Assembly (NCBI GenBank): GCA_003022385.1
Contig: PYGV01000021.1
Location: 1-35,796 of the forward strand
DNA length: 35,796 nucleotides
Source of the DNA: a filamentous cyanobacterium CCP3
Lineage (GTDB): Bacteria > Cyanobacteriota > Cyanobacteriia > Phormidesmidales > Phormidesmidaceae
Reading direction: 5' to 3'
The notes below the pieces were generated by a model, which was not told where the DNA came from, did no database searches, and saw only the letters and a program-made list of their open reading frames with translations. The position numbers and the translations under genes were made by a program. Of the stretch, positions 1 through 7,653 are shown one piece after another (the first letter of the stretch is position 1; each line of letters starts with the position of its first letter).

Positions 1-135
1 TTATTCTCGATGCCCTACTTCAAACCGCATTCCACAAAGTAGCCTGAATTATGCGCATCTTCATTTTTTATTGGTATAAGCCTAGATCCAGGTAATCAAT
101 GCAGGCACCCAATCCCCAAATAGCTGTGTAGCGGC

Positions 136-789
136 TTAATAGGCCGATCGCATGTCGCCCCGCTCGGCGCGGGCGCTTTCTTTGGCTTTGGCGGCGCTCT
201 TTTTGAGCGCTTCTAGACGCTTGATGTAGCGATCGCGCTGGCGCTTCTTGGGGGTTTGCTCAATCAGGGTTTTGAGCGCGCTGCCCAGGCTCTTGTAGGC
301 GTTGGGCAGGGTGTAGCCAAAGCGGGTGGCAATGGCGATCGCCCGCTCGTCGGCGCTGATGCTCTCCTGCAGGGTTTTTTGGTTGTTGTTGCGCTTGTAG
401 AGCCGCCAGCTAGAGAAGCCGCACAGGCTCAGGGCCAGCATCAGCAGCAGCCCATCCTGCACCCACAGCTCGCCTACGGCACCGCCGAGGCCAATGGCCA
501 GCGCCGCCATCTCCCAGCCGTCGCGGGGGATGGTGTCGTTTTGAATGCGACCCACCTCGTGCCAGAACAGCAGGTTGCGCTGGTCGAGGGCCAGCTGCTC
601 CCACTTGAGCAGATCGACTTGAATTTCGACCTGGTCTTTGCCCAGTTCTTCACAGGTGATCAGCGGCGGGGTAACATCAATGGCTGACTCCACCGTCACC
701 CAGCTTTGCAGCTCGGGGGGCAGTAGGCTTCTCAGACGGCGAAGCTCACCCATATCGGCGCGGGCAGTGGCGGTGGCGTACGAGGTCAT
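136..789 (-). CDS. DUF3318 membrane-associated protein
   Basis: A 217-aa protein that resembles the DUF3318 family, which is conserved in cyanobacteria and has no established function. The N-terminal ~85 residues are soluble and mixed in charge. Residues ~93-130 hold two short hydrophobic stretches separated by an acidic/Trp segment, suggesting a membrane hairpin, followed by a basic boundary (RLYKRN). The C-terminal ~60 residues are very rich in Lys, Arg and Ala and probably helical and cytoplasmic. No catalytic motif is visible. It lies downstream of dusB on the same strand with a 75-bp gap, so co-transcription is possible. No clear Shine-Dalgarno precedes the ATG; an internal ATG at codon 13 is an alternative start. 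The 135 bp beyond its stop codon show no gene. The family call is by recognition only. Confidence 0.75.
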   Translation of the reverse strand: MTSYATATARADMGELRRLRSLLPPELQSWVTVESAIDVTPPLITCEELGKDQVEIQVDLLKWEQLALDQRNLLFWHEVGRIQNDTIPRDGWEMAALAIGLGGAVGELWVQDGLLLMLALSLCGFSSWRLYKRNNNQKTLQESISADERAIAIATRFGYTLPNAYKSLGSALKTLIEQTPKKRQRDRYIKRLEALKKSAAKAKESARAERGDMRSAY

Positions 790-864
790 GGAGATTACGG
801 GGAGGAAACTGCAAATTAAATTTATTAATAGATCCTACCTTAAAGCCCATTAGTCAAGGGTCGG

Positions 865-1941
865 TTATCCGACGGGTAGAACGTCATTACATTTGAACGG
901 CCAGGGCCGGGGGCGTTCGACCGCTGCGATCGCACTGTCTAGCTCAGCGATCGCGCCGTTGAGCAGTGCATACCCGGCCTCGACCGTATCGATTTGGCAA
1001 AGCTGCTGACGCAGGGGGGCGGCCCCCTCAAAGCCTTTGACATACCAGGCCATGTGCTTGCGGGCCTGGTAAATGCCCTTCTGCCCCTTGTACCGCCACA
1101 GCAGGCTCAGGTGCTCGTGGGCACAGCGCAGTTTATCTGTGGGTGTGGGCGCTAGGGGCACAGTGCCGGTCTTGAGAAAAGCGTCTATTTCGCCGACTAA
1201 AAAAGGATAGCCCAGGGTGCCCCGCGAGCACATGACCCCGTCGGCGCCGGTCTGCTCTAGACAGCGCACCGCCGCTTCCACCGAGACAATGTCGCCATTG
1301 GCAATTACCGGAATGCTCAGCGCCGCCTTGACCTGGGCAATCCAGTCCCACCGGGCCGGGCCGTGGTAGCCCTGGCTGCGGGTGCGGCCGTGGAGGGTGA
1401 GCATTTGCGCCCCGGCGGCTTCCATGCGGCGGGCAAAATCAACGGCGTTAATGTGATCGTCATCCCAGCCGATGCGGGTTTTGACCGTGACGGGTACGGA
1501 GACAGCTGCCGCAACGGTGCGCACGATCGCCTCGGCGACTTCAGGCTGGCGCAGCAGCGACGAGCCGCCCCCTTTTTTGGTGATTTTATTCACCGGGCAG
1601 CCCATGTTGATGTCGATGGTTTGGGCTCCTTCGGCTACAGCTTTGCGGGCGGCAGCGGCCATGAAGTCAGGCCGACAGTCAAATAGCTGAATACTGATCG
1701 GCTGCTCGCTGGCGTCGATGTCCATGATTTTTTCGAGCTGCTGGGCGTGACATACCCCGGTGGCCTGTACCATTTCGGTGTAGAGCATGGAGGCGGGGGC
1801 GTAGCGGCGCACCAGCTGGCGAAAGGCGCGATCGGTGACGCCAGAGAGGGGTGACTGTAGCACCCGGCTGTGAACGGTTACAGCGCCGATAGCTAGAGGC
1901 GATCGCAGCCGCTGCTGTAGGGTGGGAGACAGGCTAACCAT
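865..1941 (-). CDS. dusB: tRNA-dihydrouridine synthase, DusB family
   Basis: An FMN- and NADPH-dependent enzyme that reduces uridine to dihydrouridine in the D-loop of tRNA, in the cytoplasm. The 358-aa length is normal for the family. The TIM-barrel N-terminus has the SPLSGVTDRAFR motif (residues ~30-41) and TEMV at ~55. The active-site loop DINMGCPVNKITKKGGG holds the catalytic Cys115. VKTRIGWD, the HGRTRSQGYHG loop and the ANGDI phosphate-binding segment of FMN follow in the expected order. The C-terminal helical domain includes an RKHMAWY segment typical of Dus proteins. It is flanked by the DUF3318 gene downstream and by a 183-bp spacer toward the diguanylate cyclase. The Dus assignment is very secure; the DusB subgroup and exact target position are inferred. 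Confidence 0.93.
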   Translation of the reverse strand: MVSLSPTLQQRLRSPLAIGAVTVHSRVLQSPLSGVTDRAFRQLVRRYAPASMLYTEMVQATGVCHAQQLEKIMDIDASEQPISIQLFDCRPDFMAAAARKAVAEGAQTIDINMGCPVNKITKKGGGSSLLRQPEVAEAIVRTVAAAVSVPVTVKTRIGWDDDHINAVDFARRMEAAGAQMLTLHGRTRSQGYHGPARWDWIAQVKAALSIPVIANGDIVSVEAAVRCLEQTGADGVMCSRGTLGYPFLVGEIDAFLKTGTVPLAPTPTDKLRCAHEHLSLLWRYKGQKGIYQARKHMAWYVKGFEGAAPLRQQLCQIDTVEAGYALLNGAIAELDSAIAAVERPRPWPFKCNDVLPVG

Positions 1942-2124
1942 GTATTTATCAAACGTTACTAATTCGAGTTTCGGGGGCAGCGAGAGGGCAGCTTAGCCGC
2001 TTTAACGGCCAGTGAGACGATCGCAGGCTGAACCGCTTGGAGCTTTGGATCTTGACCTTGCCCAGCGATCGCTACCTGTTGCTCTAGCCTTTGACGTCTC
2101 GTTTAGCCGAGCTGGTGCTAACCC

Positions 2125-4131
2125 CTAGGCTGATTGTATCGGCTCAGACCACAGGCAGTAGGTATTGCGGCCGCTCTCCTTGGCGGCGTAGAGGGCCTGG
2201 TCGGCCCGCTGAATCAAGAGTTCGGTGGATAAGGTCGGGGCCGGGGTCAGAACCGCAATTCCAAAACTGACGGTGACCTGCCCGTACAGGGGCGAGGCCG
2301 CGTTGGGAATGGCCAGACGAGACAAATAGGTTTTAGCTTCTGTGGCCAGGGCGATCGCTCCGGCTGAGGTCGTATTGGGCAAAACCAGGGCAAACTCCTC
2401 CCCCCCGTAGCGGGCGGCCAGGTCGGCAGGTCGTTTGGTCACCTGGTTTAGCAGTCGGGCGATCGATCGCAGGCAGTCGTCACCCGCCAGGTGGCCGTAG
2501 GTATCGTTGTAGCCCTTAAAGTGGTCAACGTCGGCCAAAACCAGGGCCAGGCTGCCCTGTTCGCGCTGCAGCCGCTGCCACTCCTGGGCCAGGTAGCGAT
2601 CGAACTCGCGACGGTTGGCAATCTGGGTCAGCCCATCGAGGTGAGCCAGCCGCCGGAGTTCATCATTGGCCGCCTGGAGCTGCTGATAGAGGGCCGCCTG
2701 CTGCAGCGCCTGACTCAGCTGCATAGCCACTTCTTCAACCAGGCTCAGATCGCTGTGCTCCCACCGGCTGGTTTTGTCGATGCTGCTCAGGTGATTGGGA
2801 GCGGGGCAGGCCCACAGCACCCCCTGCACCTGGTTGTCAATACGAATAGCCGTAGCCAGGTAGGTATTGTCGCCCTGAACCACTAGCTGGGCCGCGTTGG
2901 GGCGCATCTGGAGTGGGTTGACCCGGTAGGGCACCACGATTAGGTCTTGGTCAAGCATGAGCTGCTGCCGCAGCGCCTCAGTAATCTCCAGAGGGGCGAC
3001 AGGCTCACTCAGTGCTGGAGCCTGCACCGTCACCACAAACGGCGTGGGCAGGCTGATCAGATTGTGGCGCAGCAGCGTAATGCCACACTGGTGCAGGTTG
3101 AGGGCGGTGCCCAGGTGCTCTACCGTGCAGGTGAGAATGTGCTGCACATCCAGGCTGGCGCGAATTTCATCCAGAATGTGGTTGAGCAACATCTCCTGGC
3201 GAGCCTGGTGCCGCACCTGCTCAAACAGGCGGCTCTGCTGAATGGCGATCGCCAGGTGGGCCGATATCTCCTGCAGTAGCTCAACCTCATCGGTCAGCCA
3301 CCGCCGGGGCTGGTAGCACTGGTGCACAATCATTAATCCCCACAGGTAGCGGTTCTGCCCCGGCAGGGTGTGGATGATCGGTGCCACCAGGTTGGCCCGA
3401 ATCTCAAAGCTCAGCAGCATGTCGCGGTAGCACTGGCTAACGTTGCCCAGAGCCTCTACATCGTCGATGTACCCAACCCGTCCTGACCAGTACTTAACCG
3501 CGTGCTCCTGGTCAAAGCAGGCATCTTCTACCTGGCGGTGCAGCACGCTGAGGTGTTCATCGAGCACGGCTTCGTGGGTTACCAGGCCCCGCCCATCTTG
3601 GCCAAACTGGTAAATAACGACGCGATCGGCCAGGATTTGCTGGCGTACATCCTGCACAGCCGTCTGCAAAATGGTGTCTAGATCGAGGGTGTTGTGCAGC
3701 CGCTGCAGGCTGTCTTTCAGCAACGAGGGGCGGATGGGCCTGGCGGCAGCAACGTCAATCCAGCGACCGACGCGAGCCGCTACATCGGCGGCTATGAAGG
3801 GAGACTCTAAATAGTCTGCGCCACCCACAGCAAAGACCTGCTCTCGACTAGCCGCGTCTTTAAAGGTGCCAGCAAAGATTAGCGGTATGGCGGCTGTAGC
3901 AGGGTTGCCCTTCAGCTTGCGGCCTAAGTGGTAGCCGCTGCTGTCGGCCCCAGCTACCTGCAAAAGGATTAGATCGGGCCATCGCTCCGGTCGCTGGGGT
4001 TGGTGTAAGATGTCGGCCTCGGTGCGCACCTGCACCTGATAGCTGGCAGCGACAAGCATTTGAACCAGGACCTCGGTCTGGTGGGGGGGCGCTTCTGTAA
4101 CGAAAACCGTGGCTGGCTGAAGTAACGTCAT
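2125..4131 (-). CDS. Diguanylate cyclase: pseudo-receiver, cyanobacteriochrome-like GAF, GAF, GGDEF
   Basis: A 668-aa sensor predicted to make cyclic di-GMP. Domain order: receiver-like fold ~7-125, GAF1 ~145-300, GAF2 ~312-480, GGDEF ~492-660. The GGDEF domain is intact: the active-site signature is GGEEF at 576-580, and an RxxD inhibitory site (R567-D570) lies five residues before it, so product inhibition is expected. The receiver fold lacks the usual phospho-acceptor Asp (the strand reads DLILLQVAG, with Gln58) and the conserved Lys (ESPF, Ser110), so it is probably not phosphorylated. GAF1 carries DACF (Cys205), then QCY (Cys234), then NLVAPI and LWGLMIVHQC...PRRW. These are hallmarks of bilin-binding DXCF cyanobacteriochromes, and the Cys-Cys spacing of 29 is close to that of TePixJ. 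The usual His after the second Cys is Tyr here. GAF2 shows no such cysteines in the right context. It is downstream of the adenylate cyclase gene on the same strand. Confidence 0.9.
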   Translation of the reverse strand: MTLLQPATVFVTEAPPHQTEVLVQMLVAASYQVQVRTEADILHQPQRPERWPDLILLQVAGADSSGYHLGRKLKGNPATAAIPLIFAGTFKDAASREQVFAVGGADYLESPFIAADVAARVGRWIDVAAARPIRPSLLKDSLQRLHNTLDLDTILQTAVQDVRQQILADRVVIYQFGQDGRGLVTHEAVLDEHLSVLHRQVEDACFDQEHAVKYWSGRVGYIDDVEALGNVSQCYRDMLLSFEIRANLVAPIIHTLPGQNRYLWGLMIVHQCYQPRRWLTDEVELLQEISAHLAIAIQQSRLFEQVRHQARQEMLLNHILDEIRASLDVQHILTCTVEHLGTALNLHQCGITLLRHNLISLPTPFVVTVQAPALSEPVAPLEITEALRQQLMLDQDLIVVPYRVNPLQMRPNAAQLVVQGDNTYLATAIRIDNQVQGVLWACPAPNHLSSIDKTSRWEHSDLSLVEEVAMQLSQALQQAALYQQLQAANDELRRLAHLDGLTQIANRREFDRYLAQEWQRLQREQGSLALVLADVDHFKGYNDTYGHLAGDDCLRSIARLLNQVTKRPADLAARYGGEEFALVLPNTTSAGAIALATEAKTYLSRLAIPNAASPLYGQVTVSFGIAVLTPAPTLSTELLIQRADQALYAAKESGRNTYCLWSEPIQSA

Positions 4132-4502
4132 CTCTGAAATCCTCTACCAGAGCCGCGCCCGACTCTGGCGCGGCTGAATTGAACCCCACCTCGACCTTAG
4201 ACAGCTGGCCCGGCTGCCGTCTTTAGGACGACTAAATGAACGACTAAATCAACGGCTATCCTTAGTTGCTGCGTTGACCTTATCCTTCCCCCGAGCGCCA
4301 TTGGCCTAGCACCGAGCCCCAGGTGAGGCCACGTATGTAAACCATGATTACGCTACTATCATAGGCGTCGAATGTGCCGCTGGTTAATGGGCTGAAAACA
4401 TGGTGGTGGCCTGTTGCCAGAACTGCGGGAGCTGGCCCACAACCATCTACTGTAGGTTGGCCATCAAAAGGCCTAACCGCTGTGGCGATCGCCACAGCTT
4501 GG
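4132..4502. other. 371-bp spacer between the two cyclase genes
   Basis: No convincing gene was found here. Short frames of ~70 codons exist on both strands but lack family resemblance and a ribosome binding site. The part next to the adenylate cyclase stop holds a strong palindrome, annotated separately as a probable terminator. The remainder is the leader of the diguanylate cyclase gene, which suggests that this gene has its own promoter. No confident -35/-10 pair was identified. Confidence 0.5.
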
Positions 4503-4506
4503 TTAG
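4473..4506 (-). terminator. Probable terminator of the adenylate cyclase gene, built on a HIP1 palindrome
   Basis: GCTGTGGCGATCGCCACAGC (4479-4498) is a perfect 20-bp palindrome centred on the HIP1 octamer. Flanking CTAACC (4473-4478) and GGTTAG (4501-4506) extend the stem, with TT as a bulge. On the minus strand the stem overlaps the stop codon (4503-4505) and is followed by GGCCTTTTGATGG, a weak four-T tract. The structure is seen directly; terminator function is inferred, and the short T tract makes it weaker than a textbook example. Confidence 0.5.
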
Positions 4507-5990
4507 AGTCGCCCTACCAACCAGTAGGTCATCATTTGGCCACGGCCTTTAACCGCCACGTAGCCGCGTTGCTCAAACTGAAACTGGTCCTTCAGTCGTT
4601 CATATAGCTCTGGGGTGACCTGAATGCGCTGGGCTTCGCCGGTTGCCTCCATGCGGCTGGCGATGTTGACGGTGTCGCCCCAGAGATCGTAAGCAAACTT
4701 GCGCCGCCCAATCACCCCAGCAACAACCGGTCCGGTATTGATCCCCACCCGAATTTGAAAGGTTTTGCCATCGGGACGCTGAAACTGCTTGATTGCGTCG
4801 CAAATATCGAGGGCAAACTGCGCGATCGCAACGTCGTGGTCATCGTTAGGGATGGGCAGGCCCCCGGCCACCATGTAGGCATCGCCAATCGTCTTAATTT
4901 TTTCTAGGCGGTGAAACTCAGCCAGCTGATCGAACATCGAGAAAACTTCGTTGAGCATTTTGACCAGCTGGCGCGGCGTCATCTGGCTAGAGGCGGCGGT
5001 AAAGTCGACTAGATCGGCAAACAGCACGCTGACCTGGTCGAGGCTTTCGGCAATGGTGCGGGCTCCCCCCTTGAGGCGCTGAGCAATGCGGTAGGGCAAA
5101 ATGTTGACCAGCAGGCGATCGGCCTGCTGGCGCTGCTGGCGCAGTTCGGTCTCCATCTGGCGCCGTTCGCTAATGTCGTGAACTATGCCCTCGTAGTGAA
5201 GGAAAGTGCCCTGCTTATCCCACACCTTCCAAATGTCTTCGCTGACCCAAAAGGTGGTGCCGTCTTTGCGAAACACCTCTGATTCGGCGTCGGTGATTTT
5301 GTCAAAGCGGTTGAGATAAACCGCTAGCTCGTCGCGGCGCTTGGGCTGAAGATAGATCTGGCGGCTAATATCGGCGACGGTGGCCACCATCTCCTGGGCT
5401 GACTCGTAGCCGTAGAGACGCGCCATGGAGGGGTTGACGCTGAGCAACTGCCCCTTTGATGAGGCTTTGAAGATGCCCACCGTGGCGTTCTCAAAAATGC
5501 TGCGGTAGTTCATCTCGACCGCAATCAGGGCCTGCTCCATCTGGGTGCGCTCGTGCACCTCTTGGATGAGCCGGGCGTTTTGCCGGCTGAGCTGCTGCCG
5601 CTGCTGGGCCAACCGCAGCTGGTTCTGCACTCGCACCAGCACTTCCTGCACGGCAAAGGGCTTGGTGATGTAGTCGGTCGCTCCGGCTTGAAAGGCTTTG
5701 ACCTTGTCGATGGAGTCAACCAAAGAACTCAGCACAATCACCGGGATCTCGGTGGTGAGAGGGTTTTGCTTGAGCTGCTGACAGAGGCTATAGCCGTCCA
5801 TGTCGGGCAGCAGCAGATCGAGTAACACCAGATTGGGCCGAGACGCCAAAATGGATGCGATCGCCTCCTGACCACTTTCGGCCACCTGAATTCGGTACCC
5901 TTGCTGGCTCAGCAGCCGCTGCAGCAGGCACGATGTTTCAGTATCGTCGTCGACGATGACTAGATCAATGGCGGCGAAGGCATCATCCAC
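4503..5990 (-). CDS. Receiver-PAS-class III adenylate cyclase
   Basis: A 495-aa signalling enzyme predicted to convert ATP to cAMP under control of a phosphorelay. The receiver domain (~8-125) is intact: acidic pocket D14-D16, phospho-acceptor D58 (LVLLDLLLPDMDG), and K110 in TKPF. A coiled segment follows, then a PAS/PAC sensor (~158-278, ending GIVHDISERR). The short helix QQADRLLVNILPYRIAQRLK is the usual signalling linker in front of cyclase domains. The catalytic domain (~318-490) has metal-binding D326 and D370, and transition-state N442 and R446. K366 and D435 occupy the purine-selecting positions in their adenine-specific form, so adenylate rather than guanylate cyclase is expected. 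The N-terminal region has no transmembrane helix, so the protein is cytoplasmic. No cognate histidine kinase lies in the window. Confidence 0.93.
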   Translation of the reverse strand: MDDAFAAIDLVIVDDDTETSCLLQRLLSQQGYRIQVAESGQEAIASILASRPNLVLLDLLLPDMDGYSLCQQLKQNPLTTEIPVIVLSSLVDSIDKVKAFQAGATDYITKPFAVQEVLVRVQNQLRLAQQRQQLSRQNARLIQEVHERTQMEQALIAVEMNYRSIFENATVGIFKASSKGQLLSVNPSMARLYGYESAQEMVATVADISRQIYLQPKRRDELAVYLNRFDKITDAESEVFRKDGTTFWVSEDIWKVWDKQGTFLHYEGIVHDISERRQMETELRQQRQQADRLLVNILPYRIAQRLKGGARTIAESLDQVSVLFADLVDFTAASSQMTPRQLVKMLNEVFSMFDQLAEFHRLEKIKTIGDAYMVAGGLPIPNDDHDVAIAQFALDICDAIKQFQRPDGKTFQIRVGINTGPVVAGVIGRRKFAYDLWGDTVNIASRMEATGEAQRIQVTPELYERLKDQFQFEQRGYVAVKGRGQMMTYWLVGRL

Positions 5991-6215
5991 AACGCGGGGG
6001 CGGGCAGGCTACGTCATTGGTCTAAGCATACGGGCATTGAGTCAAAACGATGCACCGGATCTATACCCTCGGCTCTAGGGTAGCGCCGTTACTCTACCCA
6101 CAGCCGGGGAATCACCTGAATTATTCAGCATTCTGGTGTTCAGCACTTTGGCGGTGGGCGCCTGGCCATAGGCAACAGTTATCGGCACCTTAGACCACAC
6201 CTTAGCGCCCCTACC

Positions 6216-7322
6216 TTAACGCACCTTGAGAGAGCCGCCGCGATCGCGGTAGCCAGTCACTAACCCCTGCCGAAAGGTGACTTCGCCGTCGCTGAAATGA
6301 AACACTTCCTCGCAGTTGGTGTCGTTGCGGCTAATCGCGATGGGGGTTTGCGCCTCGGCTCGCAGTACCTCGGCGCGGCTCGATCCCATTGTCCAGAACG
6401 GCGAGGCGACCTGGTCAGAGGGCGGGGCGGGCAGCTGTAGGGACACCTTGAGGTTGTTGTCGGAGTTTAGGTAGCCAATCACCTGGCCATTTTCAAACAG
6501 CACCGAGCTTTTGCCGTAGTAAAAGGTGGTAAACCGCTCAGAGGTGTACTGTTCCTGGCGGGTGGGCGCCCCCTGAATTTGTACCACATCGGCCTGGGTA
6601 GACCCTAGCGTCCAGCTGCCCTGGGCGGCTCTGGCCGACACGACGGTTGACTCATTGGCGAGCACCCGCAGATTGCCGTCGGCGTTGTCATACTGTTTGA
6701 CATAGCCGTTGTGCAGTTCGACAAAGCTGTTGCCGTAGCGCAGGGTTTGCTGGCAGGCGGTGTGGTACTGCATGGTCTGGGAGGGTGCCCCCTGAATCGC
6801 CATCACCAGGTCGTGGTCAGAGCCCAGTGTCCAGTAGGTTTTATCGGTGGGGGTGCGGCGGTTGCGGGTGCCTACGTTGCTCTGAGCGTACTTTAAGTTG
6901 CGCTCGTACTCGACCACTTTTTGCTGGGCCAGGGCGGCGCTGGGGTTGGTCTTGGGCACCGATCGCATGTGGGCGATCGCCTGCTGCCAGAGCATAGCGA
7001 CCTCGGTCCAGTCTTCGCTAAATTCTGCGGTTTGGGTCAGCTCTGCGGCAGCCATAGCCTGGCTGGCGCCCTGGCGAAAGGGGTCGTTCTGGGCAGCGGC
7101 GGTGGCTCGATGAGGCCAGGACCACGATCGCGCCTGGGGAACCAGCAGAAAAGCGCTGGCGGCTAGGCCCAGCCCCACGGATAGCCCCAGGGCGCTCCAG
7201 GTGAGGCGCTCTCGCAAGGTTTGGCCAGGGCGCTTGAGTTGGAAGGTGTAGAGGGTTTGGGGATTTTGCCCGTCTAGCTCAGGGTGGCTATGCTTAGTCA
7301 TAGTAGTTCGTGAGGAGTACAC
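6216..7322 (-). CDS. Membrane-anchored protein with three BamE-like repeats
   Basis: A 368-aa protein of unknown function. Residues ~44-61 form one hydrophobic helix after a basic N-terminus, so it is probably a signal anchor with the rest in the periplasm. Residues ~98-150 look helical. Three repeats of about 58 residues follow at ~163-220, 236-293 and 309-367. Each starts with an aromatic residue and WT[LM]GS, continues through a V..IQGAP-type turn, then a YG.S.V.F.NG.V.GY strand pair, and ends with LKV or LRV. The GS...V....G.P start resembles the BamE/SmpA fold, but that is an inference. The third repeat is the most divergent and has lost the IQGAP turn. An internal ATG at codon 8 (7301) is an equally good start; neither has a clear ribosome binding site. 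It is divergent from recJ. Confidence 0.7.
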   Translation of the reverse strand: MYSSRTTMTKHSHPELDGQNPQTLYTFQLKRPGQTLRERLTWSALGLSVGLGLAASAFLLVPQARSWSWPHRATAAAQNDPFRQGASQAMAAAELTQTAEFSEDWTEVAMLWQQAIAHMRSVPKTNPSAALAQQKVVEYERNLKYAQSNVGTRNRRTPTDKTYWTLGSDHDLVMAIQGAPSQTMQYHTACQQTLRYGNSFVELHNGYVKQYDNADGNLRVLANESTVVSARAAQGSWTLGSTQADVVQIQGAPTRQEQYTSERFTTFYYGKSSVLFENGQVIGYLNSDNNLKVSLQLPAPPSDQVASPFWTMGSSRAEVLRAEAQTPIAISRNDTNCEEVFHFSDGEVTFRQGLVTGYRDRGGSLKVR

Positions 7323-7465
7323 AACCCCAGCAGCCTGCTCAACCAGGGGCTAACGCAGCGTTTGCTTGGGGCTTCCGTTAAAAGTGGTAAAGGTGGGCCT
7401 GTAAATATCGGGAGCGGTGGCGGCTTTTCAGCTCCAGTGTGCCGACCTAGGAGAGATATATAAGT

Positions 7466-7639
7466 ATGAATGTATTCAGCCAGATGGACGAAGTTTCAGT
7501 ACTTGTAACTCTATCGCAGGACATAGATCTAGAATTTCTAGGCCATCTTGATTTTACGGAAGCTTATTTAAACTGCCCTTATCCGTCCGTCCTGCATCAC
7601 TCTGAATATCACTTTTTCCTGACTGAATTCCTTAATTAA
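7466..7639 (+). CDS. Candidate small ORF, 57 aa, unknown
   Basis: An ATG frame of 57 codons ending in TAA, located 14 bp before recJ. AGGAGAG (7449-7455) lies upstream; its GGAG core is 12 nt from the ATG, a slightly long but usable spacing. The predicted peptide is acidic, starts MNVFSQMDEVSVLVTLSQD, and has many Leu, Phe, His and Tyr residues. It has no recognisable domain, signal peptide or membrane helix. The segment is clearly more AT-rich than the flanking genes, so codon use differs from the neighbourhood. It occupies most of the 331-bp spacer between the repeat protein and recJ; the rest of that spacer shows no gene. It could be a genuine small protein, a leader for recJ, or a chance frame in AT-rich DNA. 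Confidence 0.3.
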   Translation: MNVFSQMDEVSVLVTLSQDIDLEFLGHLDFTEAYLNCPYPSVLHHSEYHFFLTEFLN

Positions 7640-7653
7640 TCTTCATTAACCCT

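Noticed and set aside
4280-4495. 71-codon minus-strand frame between the cyclase genes
   Set aside because: No ribosome binding site and no family resemblance. Its start region lies in the terminator palindrome of the adenylate cyclase gene.
7301-7322. ACTCCTCAC on the minus strand, like the core of the cyanobacterial Yfr1 RNA
   Set aside because: The full ACTCCTCACAC core is not matched, there are no flanking stems and no terminator T tract; it lies in the start region of a coding gene.
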